The notes: generated from the letters alone by a model not told the origin. A stretch of 35,891 nt of DNA from JALOOE01 sp964423545 (GCA_964423545.1 CAYRFV010000016.1:1-35891), one strand, 5' to 3'; positions 1 to 7,878 are shown, counted from the first letter of the stretch. Numbers and translations: made by a program.

Positions 1-305
1 ATCGCATCCTCAAGCTCGCCCGCACCATCGCCGACCTGGCGGGCAGCGAGCGCATCCAGCCCGCGCACATCGCCAAGCCGATCCACGATCGGCCGCGATC
101 CAGTATCGGCCGCGGCGAATGGAGTAGGACGCGCCAACATGGCCGCGTGGTGGATCGCTCACTTCGCATCGGCGAAAACGGGTGCGTTAGAGTCGCTGTA
201 ACGAAATGGCTCCCTGACAAGGTGTGTGAGATGTCTGAAGTAGCGCAGGCCCACGAAGCATTGCTGCGGCATCGGATCGGCAAATTCGTGATCAACATCC
301 TGTAG
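1..305 (+). pseudogene. ComM/YifB-type Mg-chelatase AAA ATPase, 3' end, frameshifted tail
   Basis: Partial gene entering from the left edge; codons run in the frame starting at base 3. The first 30 residues (RILKLARTIADLAGSERIQP, then AHIAKPIHDRPR) match the C-terminal helix of the ComM/YifB family, AAA+ proteins linked to natural transformation and branch migration, which normally end shortly after a motif like AEAIQYRP. Here 17 bases (80-96) are repeated at 97-113 with two mismatches. The second copy encodes IQYRPR, the family-like ending, but in another frame that would stop at TAG 125-127. As it stands the reading frame runs on to TAG 303-305, adding about 65 residues that I do not recognise. 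Either the gene carries a real frameshifting duplication at its extreme 3' end, which may leave function intact, or this is an assembly error. The ATPase core lies outside the window. Confidence 0.7.
80..113 (+). repeat. 17-bp imperfect tandem duplication in comM-like gene
   Basis: Bases 80-96 and 97-113 match at 15 of 17 positions (they differ at 86/103 and 87/104). The unit length is not a multiple of three, so it changes the reading frame. Removing one copy restores a family-typical C-terminus ending at 125-127. Confidence 0.85.
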
Positions 306-519
306 AAGCGCGGCGCTGCGCGATTTCCACCGCGTGCCGAGGCCGGCGTGCATCCTCGTCGCATGGGCTGCTTCCCCGTGCAAGCGACCGGCGGTTACCC
401 CAGGGGCGACTGCTTGCTGACGCTGGCGATCCCGCGCCGGTCGAACCGGAGAGCGTCGCGCTGGATGCAGGCATTGTCAGCCGGCGCGTCGCGCGCCGGC
501 GATACAGGCCAAACCGGAA

Positions 520-547
520 TTGACAACCGGTAGGAATTGGGTATGAT
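520..547 (+). promoter_or_regulatory. Sigma70-type promoter, TTGACA-16-TATGAT
   Basis: A perfect -35 hexamer TTGACA (520-525) is followed after 16 bases by TATGAT (542-547). It points at the small membrane protein gene at 774. The predicted transcript start near 554 leaves a leader of about 220 nt. Confidence 0.75.
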
Positions 548-551
548 GCTT

Positions 552-740
552 GCGACGTGGTCGGGGATGGAGGTCCACCCCACCGGTCGCCTGCCCGTTG
601 GGAGCAGATGCTGAGACGCCATCTGCTCACGGCTCTCCACGTGACGGCTCACGGAGACGCTTGATCAGGACAAGTCTCGCTGCGATTGTCTGATCGGCGT
701 GTCGGCCTTTCCGGCGCTCCTGCCGCCGGCAGGGAAGCGG
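552..740 (+). ncRNA. Hairpin-rich 5' leader, candidate structured RNA
   Basis: Downstream of the 520-547 promoter, consecutive local stems can be drawn: GCGAC...GTCGC enclosing GGGG...CCCC (552-590); GAGCAGATG with CATCTGCTC, nine perfect pairs (about 603-629); CGTGA-CGGC-TCACG flanked by CTC/GAG; GATCA-G-GACAA with TTGTC-TGATC (663-695); and CCTGCC-GCC-GGCAGG just upstream of the ribosome site. I do not recognise a known riboswitch family, and there is no poly-T stretch for a classical terminator. It could be a regulatory 5' UTR or a separate small RNA. The base pairing is seen; any function is inference. Confidence 0.4.
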
Positions 741-773
741 TGTTCTCTCAAACTACCTTCAAGGAGTCGACCT

Positions 774-1139
774 ATGGGCGTAATCCTTAGCTTCATCATC
801 TCTCTCCTCGTCGCTGCCGTGGTCATCTTCATCGTGAGCAAGCTCAACCTTGGCCTGAACGTCAAGAGTTACGGCGCCGCGATCATTGCTGCGTTGGTGA
901 TCTCCATCGTCGCTGCCGTGATTGCCTGGCTTTTGGGTGCGTTGGGCATCACGGTCGGCGGTGGGCTGCTCGGCGCGATCGTCCTGCTGATCATTTCGGC
1001 AGTGGTGCTGATGATCAGTGACCGGTTCGTGTCTGGCATGGAAGTCAAGGGGTTCACCGGCGCCATCATTGCCGCGGTCGCCATCGCAGTCGTGAGCTGG
1101 ATTCTGAGCTGGCTGCTCGGGCTGCTCGGCCTCGCGTAG
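774..1139 (+). CDS. Small four-helix membrane protein, phage holin family 4_2-like
   Basis: 121 residues, almost entirely hydrophobic, with four predicted membrane helices. The ATG at 774 was chosen because AAGGAG lies 8 bases upstream (761-766); an in-frame ATG at 699 has no such site. The protein is an internal duplication: residues 24-59 and 84-119 both read as a short loop with V-K-(S/G), then GAIIAA-type helix, then a W-containing helix and an LLG-LG turn. This resembles the 'phage holin family' (Pfam Phage_holin_4_2, YvlD-like), which despite its name is common in non-phage chromosomes and mostly of unknown role. No phage genes are nearby. It stands alone between its own promoter and a strong terminator. 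Confidence 0.7.
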   Translation: MGVILSFIISLLVAAVVIFIVSKLNLGLNVKSYGAAIIAALVISIVAAVIAWLLGALGITVGGGLLGAIVLLIISAVVLMISDRFVSGMEVKGFTGAIIAAVAIAVVSWILSWLLGLLGLA

Positions 1140-1230
1140 TCGCAACCGATTCATCCTACGCTGCGTTGGTTGACGGGAAGTCAAAGAGCCGCTTCCCTCG
1201 AACAACAGCAGGCATCCGACCAGAAAGCCC

Positions 1231-1264
1231 GAACGCCCGGAGCGAGAGATCGCTCCGGGCGTTC
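1231..1264. terminator. Bidirectional hairpin between convergent genes
   Basis: A perfect 15-bp inverted repeat (1231-1245 with 1250-1264) closes on a GAGA tetraloop. It lies between the convergent holin-like gene and the cytochrome operon. The flanking T-run is weak (TGTTGT), so it is probably an intrinsic terminator of modest U-tract, or a 3' end stabiliser. Confidence 0.7.
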
Positions 1265-1323
1265 TGTTGTGCGGTGAGGGATGTCTTCGGCATCCTCGCG
1301 CAGCGTACGGCGTCAAGACGCCG

Positions 1324-3369
1324 TCACGGCGCGGGTTTGTGGCAGAGCTGGCACGACTCGAGGGTGAAGGTCGCATGGTTGGCTGGGTTGGGCTTGACCT
1401 TGCCCTCGCCATGGCACAGGGTGCAGTCCTTGTAGGCGGCGCTGCTCAGGTCGTGGTTGGCCGGGATTGGCTTCGGCCCGCCGGCAGCAGACGCCGCAGT
1501 TGCTGACGCTGCAGGCGTGACCGTGACGGTTGCAGCCGGCGCAACAGTGGCTGCAGCGGTCGGAACCGCCGCCGGGGTGGCAACCGCCCCCGTGGAGGCA
1601 GGCGCGGCGCCCGGTTTATGGCAGAGCTGGCACGATTCGAGGGTGAAGGTCGCATGGTTGGCCGGATTGGGCTTGGCCTTGCCCTCGCCATGGCACAGGG
1701 CGCAGTCCTTGTAGGCGGCGCTGGTCAGGTCGTGGTTGGCCGGGATCGGCTTCGGCCCGCCGGCAGCCGGTGAGGCGGCAGGGGTGGCAGCCGAGGTCGC
1801 GGTGGCGGCTATCGCGGGGGTCGCCACCGCGGTTGCGCCGGCCGTCGACGCAGCGGGCGGCGACGCCATAGCGGACGCCGTTGCCGTCGCGGTTACCGCC
1901 GGGCCTGGAGCCGAGGTTGCGGCGGCAGCGGTAGCCGGCTTGTGGCACACCGTGCAACTCTCCAGGGTGAACGTGCTGTGATTTGCCGGCGCGGGCCTCG
2001 CTTTGCCCTGGCCGTGGCACAGCGTGCAATCCTTGTAGGCGACGCTCGCCAGATCGTGGTTAGCCGGGATCGGCTTCGGCCCGCCTGCGGCCGGTGAGGC
2101 GGCAGTGGCCGCGCCGACCGGAGCCTTCGTTGCCTCTGCAGCCGGGGTCGCCCTGTCGCCGGCCGGCTTGTGGCACGCGATACAGGTGTTGTTGGCGCGG
2201 CCAGCGTGGTCGGTCGGGACCGGCTTGAGCGAACCTGCGCCGGCATGGCACATGTCGCACTTTTCCTTGCCCTCGACGGCGTGCGGGATCGCTCCCGGCG
2301 CGCCGCTCCGCGGCGCGGCCGCACCCGGCGTGGGCGTCGGGCCCGGTTTATGGCACACCAGGCACGACTCCTGAGGCCGGCCCTCATGATTCGACGGCAT
2401 CGGGCTGATCCCCTTCGGCCCGTGGCACGTGAGGCACTGCTCCTTGCCGACGATCTCGTGCTTCATCGCAGCGCCGACCTTGGTGTTATCGACGCCGCCC
2501 ACAGGAGTCGCCACCGGGGTCGGCGTCAACGGTGAGAAGACGGGCACGTTGGTGACTGCGGGCGGCACGGTGCTGATCGCCGTCGTCTCGGCGGTCACCA
2601 GCAAGAAGAGGATGCCGACCATCACGATCGTGGCGATGAGAGCGAAAGGAATAAAGATGCGTTCGCGTCGCCGGATCACCTCTGGCGGCGGCGCCGGGCG
2701 CAGATCGCCCCGCTCCAGGCGCTCCAACTCCTCGCCGTGCTCTTCCTCCATCTGCTTGCGAGTCATCTTCCCGTTGAACATGCTCCTGTTGAAGAGCTTA
2801 ACGTGGACGCTGTAGAAGTGCCAGATGAAGATCGCCAGGACCGCAAGGATCGCCTCCAGGCCATGCGCGGCCTTGGCTGCCGGGATGACCTGGCCCGGCA
2901 GAATCTTGGCGACAGCGATCGGATTCCACAGAATGAACCCTGTCAGGCCCATCACAATGCCACCCCAGACCAACGCCCAGTACTCAGCTTTCTCAGCGAA
3001 GTTGTAGCGCGGCAGCTTGGGATGCTCCTTGGTCAGCCCCAGGTTATATCGGACCACATCGAGCGCATCGGTCACATCGCGCAGCCCCGGCAGCATGGTC
3101 AGCTCCACCCGGCGCACGTACATCTTGTAGAGCAGCTCGATGACGTGGTAGATCGATAGCAGCGCGAAGACGATCGCAGAGGCATGGTGAATCACGCGAA
3201 CGTTCTCGACCCCGCCGAGCAACTGGATCAAGGACTCGGCGATTGGGCTGCCGGCGAACTTCTGCACCAAACCCGTGAGACCAAGCAGGAAGAACGACAC
3301 CAGCAGGATGATGTGCTCAATGCGCTGCGCCACGGGAAAGCGGACATAGGACTTCTGTTCTTCGGCCAT
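1324..3369 (-). CDS. b-type cytochrome fused to decaheme c-type cytochrome arm
   Basis: 681 residues. Residues 1-190 form four membrane helices with histidines placed as in b-type cytochromes of the FdnI/Ni-Fe hydrogenase class (H19, HH 61-62, H75, H169, H184, H189). A fifth helix spans about 237-261. The remainder holds ten CxxCH motifs starting at C312, 336, 371, 396, 448, 472, 556, 580, 650 and 674. They come in five pairs whose motifs are 24-25 residues apart, each pair with extra conserved histidines able to be distal ligands. Pairs are joined by Ala/Thr/Pro linkers of up to about 75 residues. The last three pairs are near-identical repeats. Likely role: quinone-linked electron transfer with an extracellular multiheme arm. 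It starts 4 bases after the stop of the nonaheme gene, so the two are co-transcribed. The reaction partner is unknown. Confidence 0.85.
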   Translation of the reverse strand: MAEEQKSYVRFPVAQRIEHIILLVSFFLLGLTGLVQKFAGSPIAESLIQLLGGVENVRVIHHASAIVFALLSIYHVIELLYKMYVRRVELTMLPGLRDVTDALDVVRYNLGLTKEHPKLPRYNFAEKAEYWALVWGGIVMGLTGFILWNPIAVAKILPGQVIPAAKAAHGLEAILAVLAIFIWHFYSVHVKLFNRSMFNGKMTRKQMEEEHGEELERLERGDLRPAPPPEVIRRRERIFIPFALIATIVMVGILFLLVTAETTAISTVPPAVTNVPVFSPLTPTPVATPVGGVDNTKVGAAMKHEIVGKEQCLTCHGPKGISPMPSNHEGRPQESCLVCHKPGPTPTPGAAAPRSGAPGAIPHAVEGKEKCDMCHAGAGSLKPVPTDHAGRANNTCIACHKPAGDRATPAAEATKAPVGAATAASPAAGGPKPIPANHDLASVAYKDCTLCHGQGKARPAPANHSTFTLESCTVCHKPATAAAATSAPGPAVTATATASAMASPPAASTAGATAVATPAIAATATSAATPAASPAAGGPKPIPANHDLTSAAYKDCALCHGEGKAKPNPANHATFTLESCQLCHKPGAAPASTGAVATPAAVPTAAATVAPAATVTVTPAASATAASAAGGPKPIPANHDLSSAAYKDCTLCHGEGKVKPNPANHATFTLESCQLCHKPAP
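1334..1488 (-). repeat. Diheme module repeat, copy 3 (C-terminal)
   Basis: 155-bp unit encoding PKPIPANHDL...CTLCH...NPANHATFTLES...CHKP. Equal in length to the copies at 1613-1767 and 1937-2091, and very close to the former at DNA level. Confidence 0.8.
1613..1767 (-). repeat. Diheme module repeat, copy 2
   Basis: 155-bp unit encoding the same diheme module (CALCH and CQLCH) as its neighbours. It is separated from copy 3 by about 124 bp of Ala/Thr/Pro-coding linker. Confidence 0.8.
1937..2091 (-). repeat. Diheme module repeat, copy 1
   Basis: 155-bp unit (CTLCH and CTVCH), the most diverged of the three. It is separated from copy 2 by about 169 bp of linker, so the linkers, not the modules, vary in length. 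Confidence 0.75.
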
Positions 3370-3373
3370 GGCT

Positions 3374-4498
3374 TTACGCTCCCTGCGCCCCAGTGGGGTG
3401 CGCCCCGCGTCCCCTGATGCGGTTCAAAATGCGACGGGCCATATCGAGCAGGACGAACAGCGCCATGCCGCCCAGGACCAGCGGAAGGAGAATGAGGTAG
3501 AACAGGTTGACGTAGTACACCAGCGGAAAGTACTTCTGGCTCGGTGCAAAATGGCCGACCCAGCTATCCGGAAAGGCGGTCGTGGCATCCGGATGGCACT
3601 TCTGACATGTGACCAGCAGGTTCGCCTTGACTACTTCGGGACTGGCGCCCCTGACCGAGGCAATGTCGTGGATACCGTGACAATCGATACAGACCGCCTT
3701 GTTGCTGGGCTGATCGGGCGTTTGCTTGGCGAAAAGCTCGACCGTGGTGCCATGAAAATCGGCGACATAGCTATTGAACACGTCCGTCGAGAGGCCGTAC
3801 TTGCGCATCAAGGCTTCGTCAGCATGGCACTTGGCGCACAATTCGGGCGACTTGAGGCGGAAAGCAGTCGTCCTGGGATCCTCCTGATGGTGGGCGCCGT
3901 GGCAATCGGTGCAGACCGGTACGTCGGGGTTGCTGGCGTCGGCCAGGGCTTTCCCGTGCACGCTGCCGGCGTATTGATCATGGATCTTGCTATGGCACTT
4001 CTGACACGTCTGCGAGATCTTTTGGCGCGGCGAGTCGGCGTCGCTGGTGTTGTGCGAGCCATGGCAATCGGTGCAGATCGCTGCGTTGCGGTTGCCACCT
4101 GCCAGCGCGCGTGCATGATTACTGTCCAGGGTGTCCTTGAACTGCTGCGGGTGACAGGTCTGGCACTGGGTGTATCGCTCCAGTTGGAAGCTGCGCCGGT
4201 CACCCGCGGTCACCTTGGGATGGGGATAGCCGGAGATGTTGGTGTGACAGGAAACGCACGTCTGGCCCTTGGCCCCGTGGATCGAGGCGTTGAACGCGGC
4301 CGGATCAACGTACAGGGGCAACACCTCACCGCTCGCGAGCTTGATGCTGAGATCCTTATTGTTGTGGCAGCCGAGGCACGTGCTGTTGTCTCCCTGGGCC
4401 GCATTCGCAGTGGCGGCAAACGCGAGCAATAGCAGCAGGGTCAGGCCACCGCCACCGAGCCAGCGGCGAGGACGCCGGATCACGGACGCTACTTTCAT
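3374..4498 (-). CDS. Membrane-anchored nonaheme cytochrome c
   Basis: 374 residues with a basic N-terminus, a hydrophobic stretch at 15-31 and an Ala-x-Ala-type cleavage region near 34 (Sec signal). Nine CxxCH motifs follow, starting at C41, 81, 112, 142, 165, 196, 221, 270 and 298. Many extra histidines (for example HGKALAD and CHGAHH) suit bis-His ligation. One helix near 326-351 then anchors the protein, with a short basic tail inside. It belongs to the broad cytochrome c3/c7/NapC-like multiheme group; I cannot name a closer family. First gene of a two-gene operon with the b/decaheme fusion, so probably its direct electron partner at the outer face of the cytoplasmic membrane. The ribosome site GAAGGTG lies about 8 bases before ATG. 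Confidence 0.85.
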   Translation of the reverse strand: MKVASVIRRPRRWLGGGGLTLLLLLAFAATANAAQGDNSTCLGCHNNKDLSIKLASGEVLPLYVDPAAFNASIHGAKGQTCVSCHTNISGYPHPKVTAGDRRSFQLERYTQCQTCHPQQFKDTLDSNHARALAGGNRNAAICTDCHGSHNTSDADSPRQKISQTCQKCHSKIHDQYAGSVHGKALADASNPDVPVCTDCHGAHHQEDPRTTAFRLKSPELCAKCHADEALMRKYGLSTDVFNSYVADFHGTTVELFAKQTPDQPSNKAVCIDCHGIHDIASVRGASPEVVKANLLVTCQKCHPDATTAFPDSWVGHFAPSQKYFPLVYYVNLFYLILLPLVLGGMALFVLLDMARRILNRIRGRGAHPTGAQGA

Positions 4499-4567
4499 CG
4501 AAATGCACCTTCAGAACAGGGATTTCAAGGATACGCCCATTACGCGAGATAAGTCACACAAACGCGG

Positions 4568-4573
4568 ATTATA
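4568..4573 (-). promoter_or_regulatory. -10 element of the cytochrome operon
   Basis: A perfect TATAAT on the minus strand, about 70 bases upstream of the nonaheme start at 4498. At 17 bases the -35 position reads TATGGA, a poor match, which suggests an activator-dependent promoter. The activator is not identifiable from the sequence. Confidence 0.5.
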
Positions 4574-4914
4574 GCGTGTGATCGCTCCGCTCCATATGAC
4601 CTTCATCATGCTGCCAGCGATCTATCCATGCGGAGAACTTATCACGACATGCGAGGCGCGCTGATCGATAGAATCTGGCTGCGGCCCAAGGGGGGGAGGG
4701 ACGGGCGCATCCAGGGCCTAGGTCAACGAATGAGAGCCTTGTGCGATGCAGCTACGATGAGATGCGCCCGATCAACCGTTCCGACTTTAGCGTGTCTTCG
4801 CCCCATGCACCATGACCGACGTCATATTGCGCCGGTCTTTGTATGGCAGGCGGCAGACGGCGCCAGCCGCCGAGCAGATGCATCTTTGCATGCAGCGGCC
4901 AGCCCCAACCGGCG
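4574..4914. other. Intergenic region between valS end and cytochrome operon
   Basis: About 340 bases with no convincing gene. It holds the upstream side of the cytochrome promoter and the 3' end of the valS transcript. Only weak stems are visible (for example TGCAT...ATGCA around 4880, flanked by GCCGC/GCGGC), with no T-run, so I cannot assign a valS terminator. Confidence 0.5.
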
Positions 4915-7662
4915 CTACTCCAGATCCGCCAGGCGCTCGCGCAGGCGCTCGGCGCGCTCGCGCAGGTCCGCCTGCTTTTCGCGTTCACGTTGGACCACAT
5001 TGGCGGGCGCACGCACGGCGAACGGGCCAGCCAGGAGCTGCTCGCTCCGGACGATCTGCGCCTCGATGTCGGCCACCTCTTTGCTCAGCCGGGTGCGCTC
5101 AGCCGCCAGATCGACCAGGCCTGCCAGCGGCAGATAAGTGGACACGGCGCCGGTCACCAACGTCAGAGCATGTGCGGGCGCATCGAGATGCCCGGCAATC
5201 GTCAGCCGCGCCGGATCCACGCGCGCCAGCGCGCAGATCACCTCCGACTGATCGCGGATCAGCGCCGCCTTGCCGCCGGCGGTAATCGCCGCGGCGATCA
5301 GCTGGCCTGCCGGCACGCTGTATTCAGCGCGAGCATTGCGGATCGCGCGAATGACATCCATGACCAGGGACATATCGGCTTCAGCGGCTTCATCGCGAGC
5401 CAGAGGCGCGGGCCAGGAAGCGATCATGAGCGCCGCGGGCCAGTCGGCGGCTCCGGCAGCCGCCTTGAGATAGCCCCATGTCTCCTCAGTTACGAACGGC
5501 ATGAACGGATGCAGCATGCGCAGCGATTCGTCCAGCACTTTGATCAACGTGGCGCGCGTCTGCGCCTTGGCTGCATCGCTGCCGCGATACATGGCGATCT
5601 TGCTGATCTCCAGATACCAGTCGCAGAATTCGCTCCAGAAGAACTCGTAGATCTGGCGACCTGCCTCGCCGTACTGGAAGGCATCCATCAAGCGCGTTGC
5701 GGCGGAGATGGTGGCGGCCAGCCGGCTGAGTATCCAGCGTTCAGGCAGTCGATCGTCGGCAGATGGCTGCGATGCTCCAGCCTCCGGCGCGGAGCCGTCT
5801 GCGCCCAGTTGGGAAAGCACAAACCGCACCGCATTCCAGATCTTGTTGGTGAAGTTCCGGTTGCCCTCCACCCGCTGCAAGCTGAGGTTCATGTCATTGC
5901 CCGGCGTCGAGCCGGTGAGCAACGTGAAGCGCAGCGCGTCGGCGCCCATCGCCGGGATGCCATCCGGGTGCTGCGTGCGGATGTAATCGCTCAGTTCGTC
6001 CGGCGTGGCCCCGTCGAGCAGGGAGATCGGGTCGAGCACATTGCCGGTCGTCTTCGACATCTTGCGGCCCTGGTCATCTCTCACCAGCCCGTGCAGGTAG
6101 ACCGTTTTGAACGGGATGTCGTTGGTGTACATCAGGCCCTGCATGATCATGCGCGCCACCCAGAAAAACAGGATGTCATACCCGGTCTCCATCACCGTCG
6201 TCGGGTAGTACCGGCGCAGGTCGGGCGTATCATCGGGCCAGCCGAGCGTAGAAAAGGGCCACAGGCCGGAACTGAACCAGGTGTCGAGCACATCCGGGTC
6301 TTGCTCGATGCGGACGGAGCCGCAATGCTGGCATCGGTCAGGGTCGGTCAGGGGCACGGTCATCCCTGAGCAAGCCGCGCAATGCCACACCGGGATGCGG
6401 TGCCCCCACCAGAGCTGCCGGCTGATGCACCAGTCGCGGAGGTTCTCCAGCCAGTTGTAATACACCTTCGTGAATCGCTCCGGCACGATCGTGATGCGGC
6501 CCGATCGCACCGCCTCCAGACCCAGGAGCGCCATCGGTTGCATCTTCACGAACCACTGCGTGCTCACCATCGGTTCCACTACCTCACCGCCGCGCTGTGA
6601 GCGAGGAATCTGGGTGCGATACGCCTCGGTCTTGAGGGTCAGCCCAGCCGCCTCCATATCGGCCCACAGCTTCTTGCGGCAGTCGAACCGATCCAGTCCG
6701 GCATACGGTCCGCCCGCGTCGCTCACACGGGCGTCGCGATCCAGCATGCTGATGATCGGCAGACCATGCCGCTGGCCGATCTCGAAGTCGTTCGGGTCGT
6801 GGCCCGGCGTGATCTTCAGGGCGCCGGTGCCGAACGCGGTATCGACATAGGTATCGTGGATGACCGGGATCGGCCGCTTCAGGATCGGCACCAGGCAGGT
6901 CGCGCCGATCAGATGACGATAGCGTTCGTCATCGGGGTGCACTGCCACCGCCGTATCACCCAGGATCGTCTCGGGCCGCACCGTCGCCACCGGGATGTAG
7001 CCCTTGCCCGGCCCAGCAGCCAGATCAGCACCCGCGATGGGGTACTTGAAGTAGTACATCGTTGCATCTTCTTCTGCATATTCCACCTCCAGATCGCTGA
7101 CTGCGGTCTGCAGACCCGGCGACCAATTCACCAGATACTCGCCGCGATAGATCAGGCCCATCCGATAGAGGCGCACGAACGCCTCGCGCACGGCGCGGCT
7201 GAGCCCCTCGTCAAGCGTGAAGCGCATGCGATCCCAGTCGCAAGACGCACCCAGCCGGCGAAGCTGGCGCACGATGTGACCGCCGTACTTCTCTTTCCAT
7301 TCCCAGGTTCGCCGCAGGAACTCCTCCCGGCCCAGATCCTGCCGGCGAGTCCCTTCGCGTGCCAGCATCTTCTCCACCTGGAGCTGCGTGGCGATGCCAG
7401 CATGGTCGTAGCCGGGCACCCAGAGTGCTGCAAAGCCGCGCATGCGCTTGTAGCGGATCATCAGGTCTTCCAACGACACGAACATGGCGTGCCCCAGGTG
7501 CAGCTCCCCGGTCAGGTTCGGCGGCGGGATGCTGATCACGAAGGGCTCCGCATCGGGTCCAGCGATCTCCGGTTTGAAGAAGCCAGACTGCTCCCACCAG
7601 TCGTAGATCCGGCGCTCTGACGCGGCCGGATCATAGGTCTTAGGCATCTCAAAGGCAGGCAT
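4915..7662 (-). CDS. valS: Valyl-tRNA synthetase
   Basis: 915 residues, the expected size for bacterial ValRS. It charges tRNA-Val in the cytoplasm and edits Thr-tRNA-Val. The class I signatures are present: HLGH at 55-58 and KMSK at 534-537. A CxxC pair at 428/431 and another near 444/447 form a zinc site in the catalytic region. The editing (CP1) domain lies between, about 200-360. The C-terminal 60-70 residues are a Leu/Glu/Arg-rich coiled coil typical of ValRS. The ATG at 7662 has GAGGAG about 8 bases upstream. Expression is controlled by the T-box leader at 7835-8234. It stands alone on its transcript, with the cytochrome operon starting from its own promoter downstream. Confidence 0.97.
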   Translation of the reverse strand: MPAFEMPKTYDPAASERRIYDWWEQSGFFKPEIAGPDAEPFVISIPPPNLTGELHLGHAMFVSLEDLMIRYKRMRGFAALWVPGYDHAGIATQLQVEKMLAREGTRRQDLGREEFLRRTWEWKEKYGGHIVRQLRRLGASCDWDRMRFTLDEGLSRAVREAFVRLYRMGLIYRGEYLVNWSPGLQTAVSDLEVEYAEEDATMYYFKYPIAGADLAAGPGKGYIPVATVRPETILGDTAVAVHPDDERYRHLIGATCLVPILKRPIPVIHDTYVDTAFGTGALKITPGHDPNDFEIGQRHGLPIISMLDRDARVSDAGGPYAGLDRFDCRKKLWADMEAAGLTLKTEAYRTQIPRSQRGGEVVEPMVSTQWFVKMQPMALLGLEAVRSGRITIVPERFTKVYYNWLENLRDWCISRQLWWGHRIPVWHCAACSGMTVPLTDPDRCQHCGSVRIEQDPDVLDTWFSSGLWPFSTLGWPDDTPDLRRYYPTTVMETGYDILFFWVARMIMQGLMYTNDIPFKTVYLHGLVRDDQGRKMSKTTGNVLDPISLLDGATPDELSDYIRTQHPDGIPAMGADALRFTLLTGSTPGNDMNLSLQRVEGNRNFTNKIWNAVRFVLSQLGADGSAPEAGASQPSADDRLPERWILSRLAATISAATRLMDAFQYGEAGRQIYEFFWSEFCDWYLEISKIAMYRGSDAAKAQTRATLIKVLDESLRMLHPFMPFVTEETWGYLKAAAGAADWPAALMIASWPAPLARDEAAEADMSLVMDVIRAIRNARAEYSVPAGQLIAAAITAGGKAALIRDQSEVICALARVDPARLTIAGHLDAPAHALTLVTGAVSTYLPLAGLVDLAAERTRLSKEVADIEAQIVRSEQLLAGPFAVRAPANVVQREREKQADLRERAERLRERLADLE

Positions 7663-7747
7663 GGATGGTCTCCTCTAGGGTGCACGCCGGGGCTGGCCTT
7701 GGGCCGAGCCGGCGCGATGCATGATGCGCGAACCGGGATGCGCGATA

Positions 7748-7759
7748 CTTGTCGACAAG
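7748..7759. other. 12-bp perfect palindrome in valS leader
   Basis: CTTGTCGACAAG is self-complementary. It lies between the T-box terminator and the valS start, in an otherwise featureless stretch (7663-7834). It may be chance or a protein site. Confidence 0.25.
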
Positions 7760-7834
7760 GGTTCAACCGATGCGCCAACGACAGTTGACACGAAGACCAC
7801 CCCCTTTCGTCGTCACACGGCAATCGCGGCACGG

Positions 7835-7878
7835 AAAACAAAAAAGCGCCTTCGCGTCGCAAGGACGGAAAGGCGCTT
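7835..7878 (-). terminator. T-box intrinsic terminator
   Basis: On the minus strand AAGCGCCTT (RC of 7870-7878) pairs perfectly with AAGGCGCTT (RC of 7844-7852), followed by TTTTTTGTTTT. The 5' arm overlaps the end of the T-box sequence, so terminator and antiterminator are mutually exclusive. Confidence 0.9.

Noticed and set aside
774..1139. Holin-like protein as a sign of prophage
   Set aside because: No integrase, structural, lysis or packaging genes are nearby; this family is widespread on chromosomes without phage.
1334..2091. Regular repeats considered as a CRISPR-like array
   Set aside because: The 155-bp units are in frame, encode heme motifs, and are spaced by coding linkers; there are no short palindromic repeats or cas genes.
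3368..4432. Open frame of about 354 codons opposite the nonaheme cytochrome
   Set aside because: The minus-strand frame has nine CxxCH motifs and a signal peptide; the plus-strand frame has nothing recognisable.
4843..6369. Long open frame (about 500 codons) on the plus strand opposite valS
   Set aside because: It is antisense to a clear valS, has no ribosome site or recognisable domain, and is explained by high GC content reducing stop codons.
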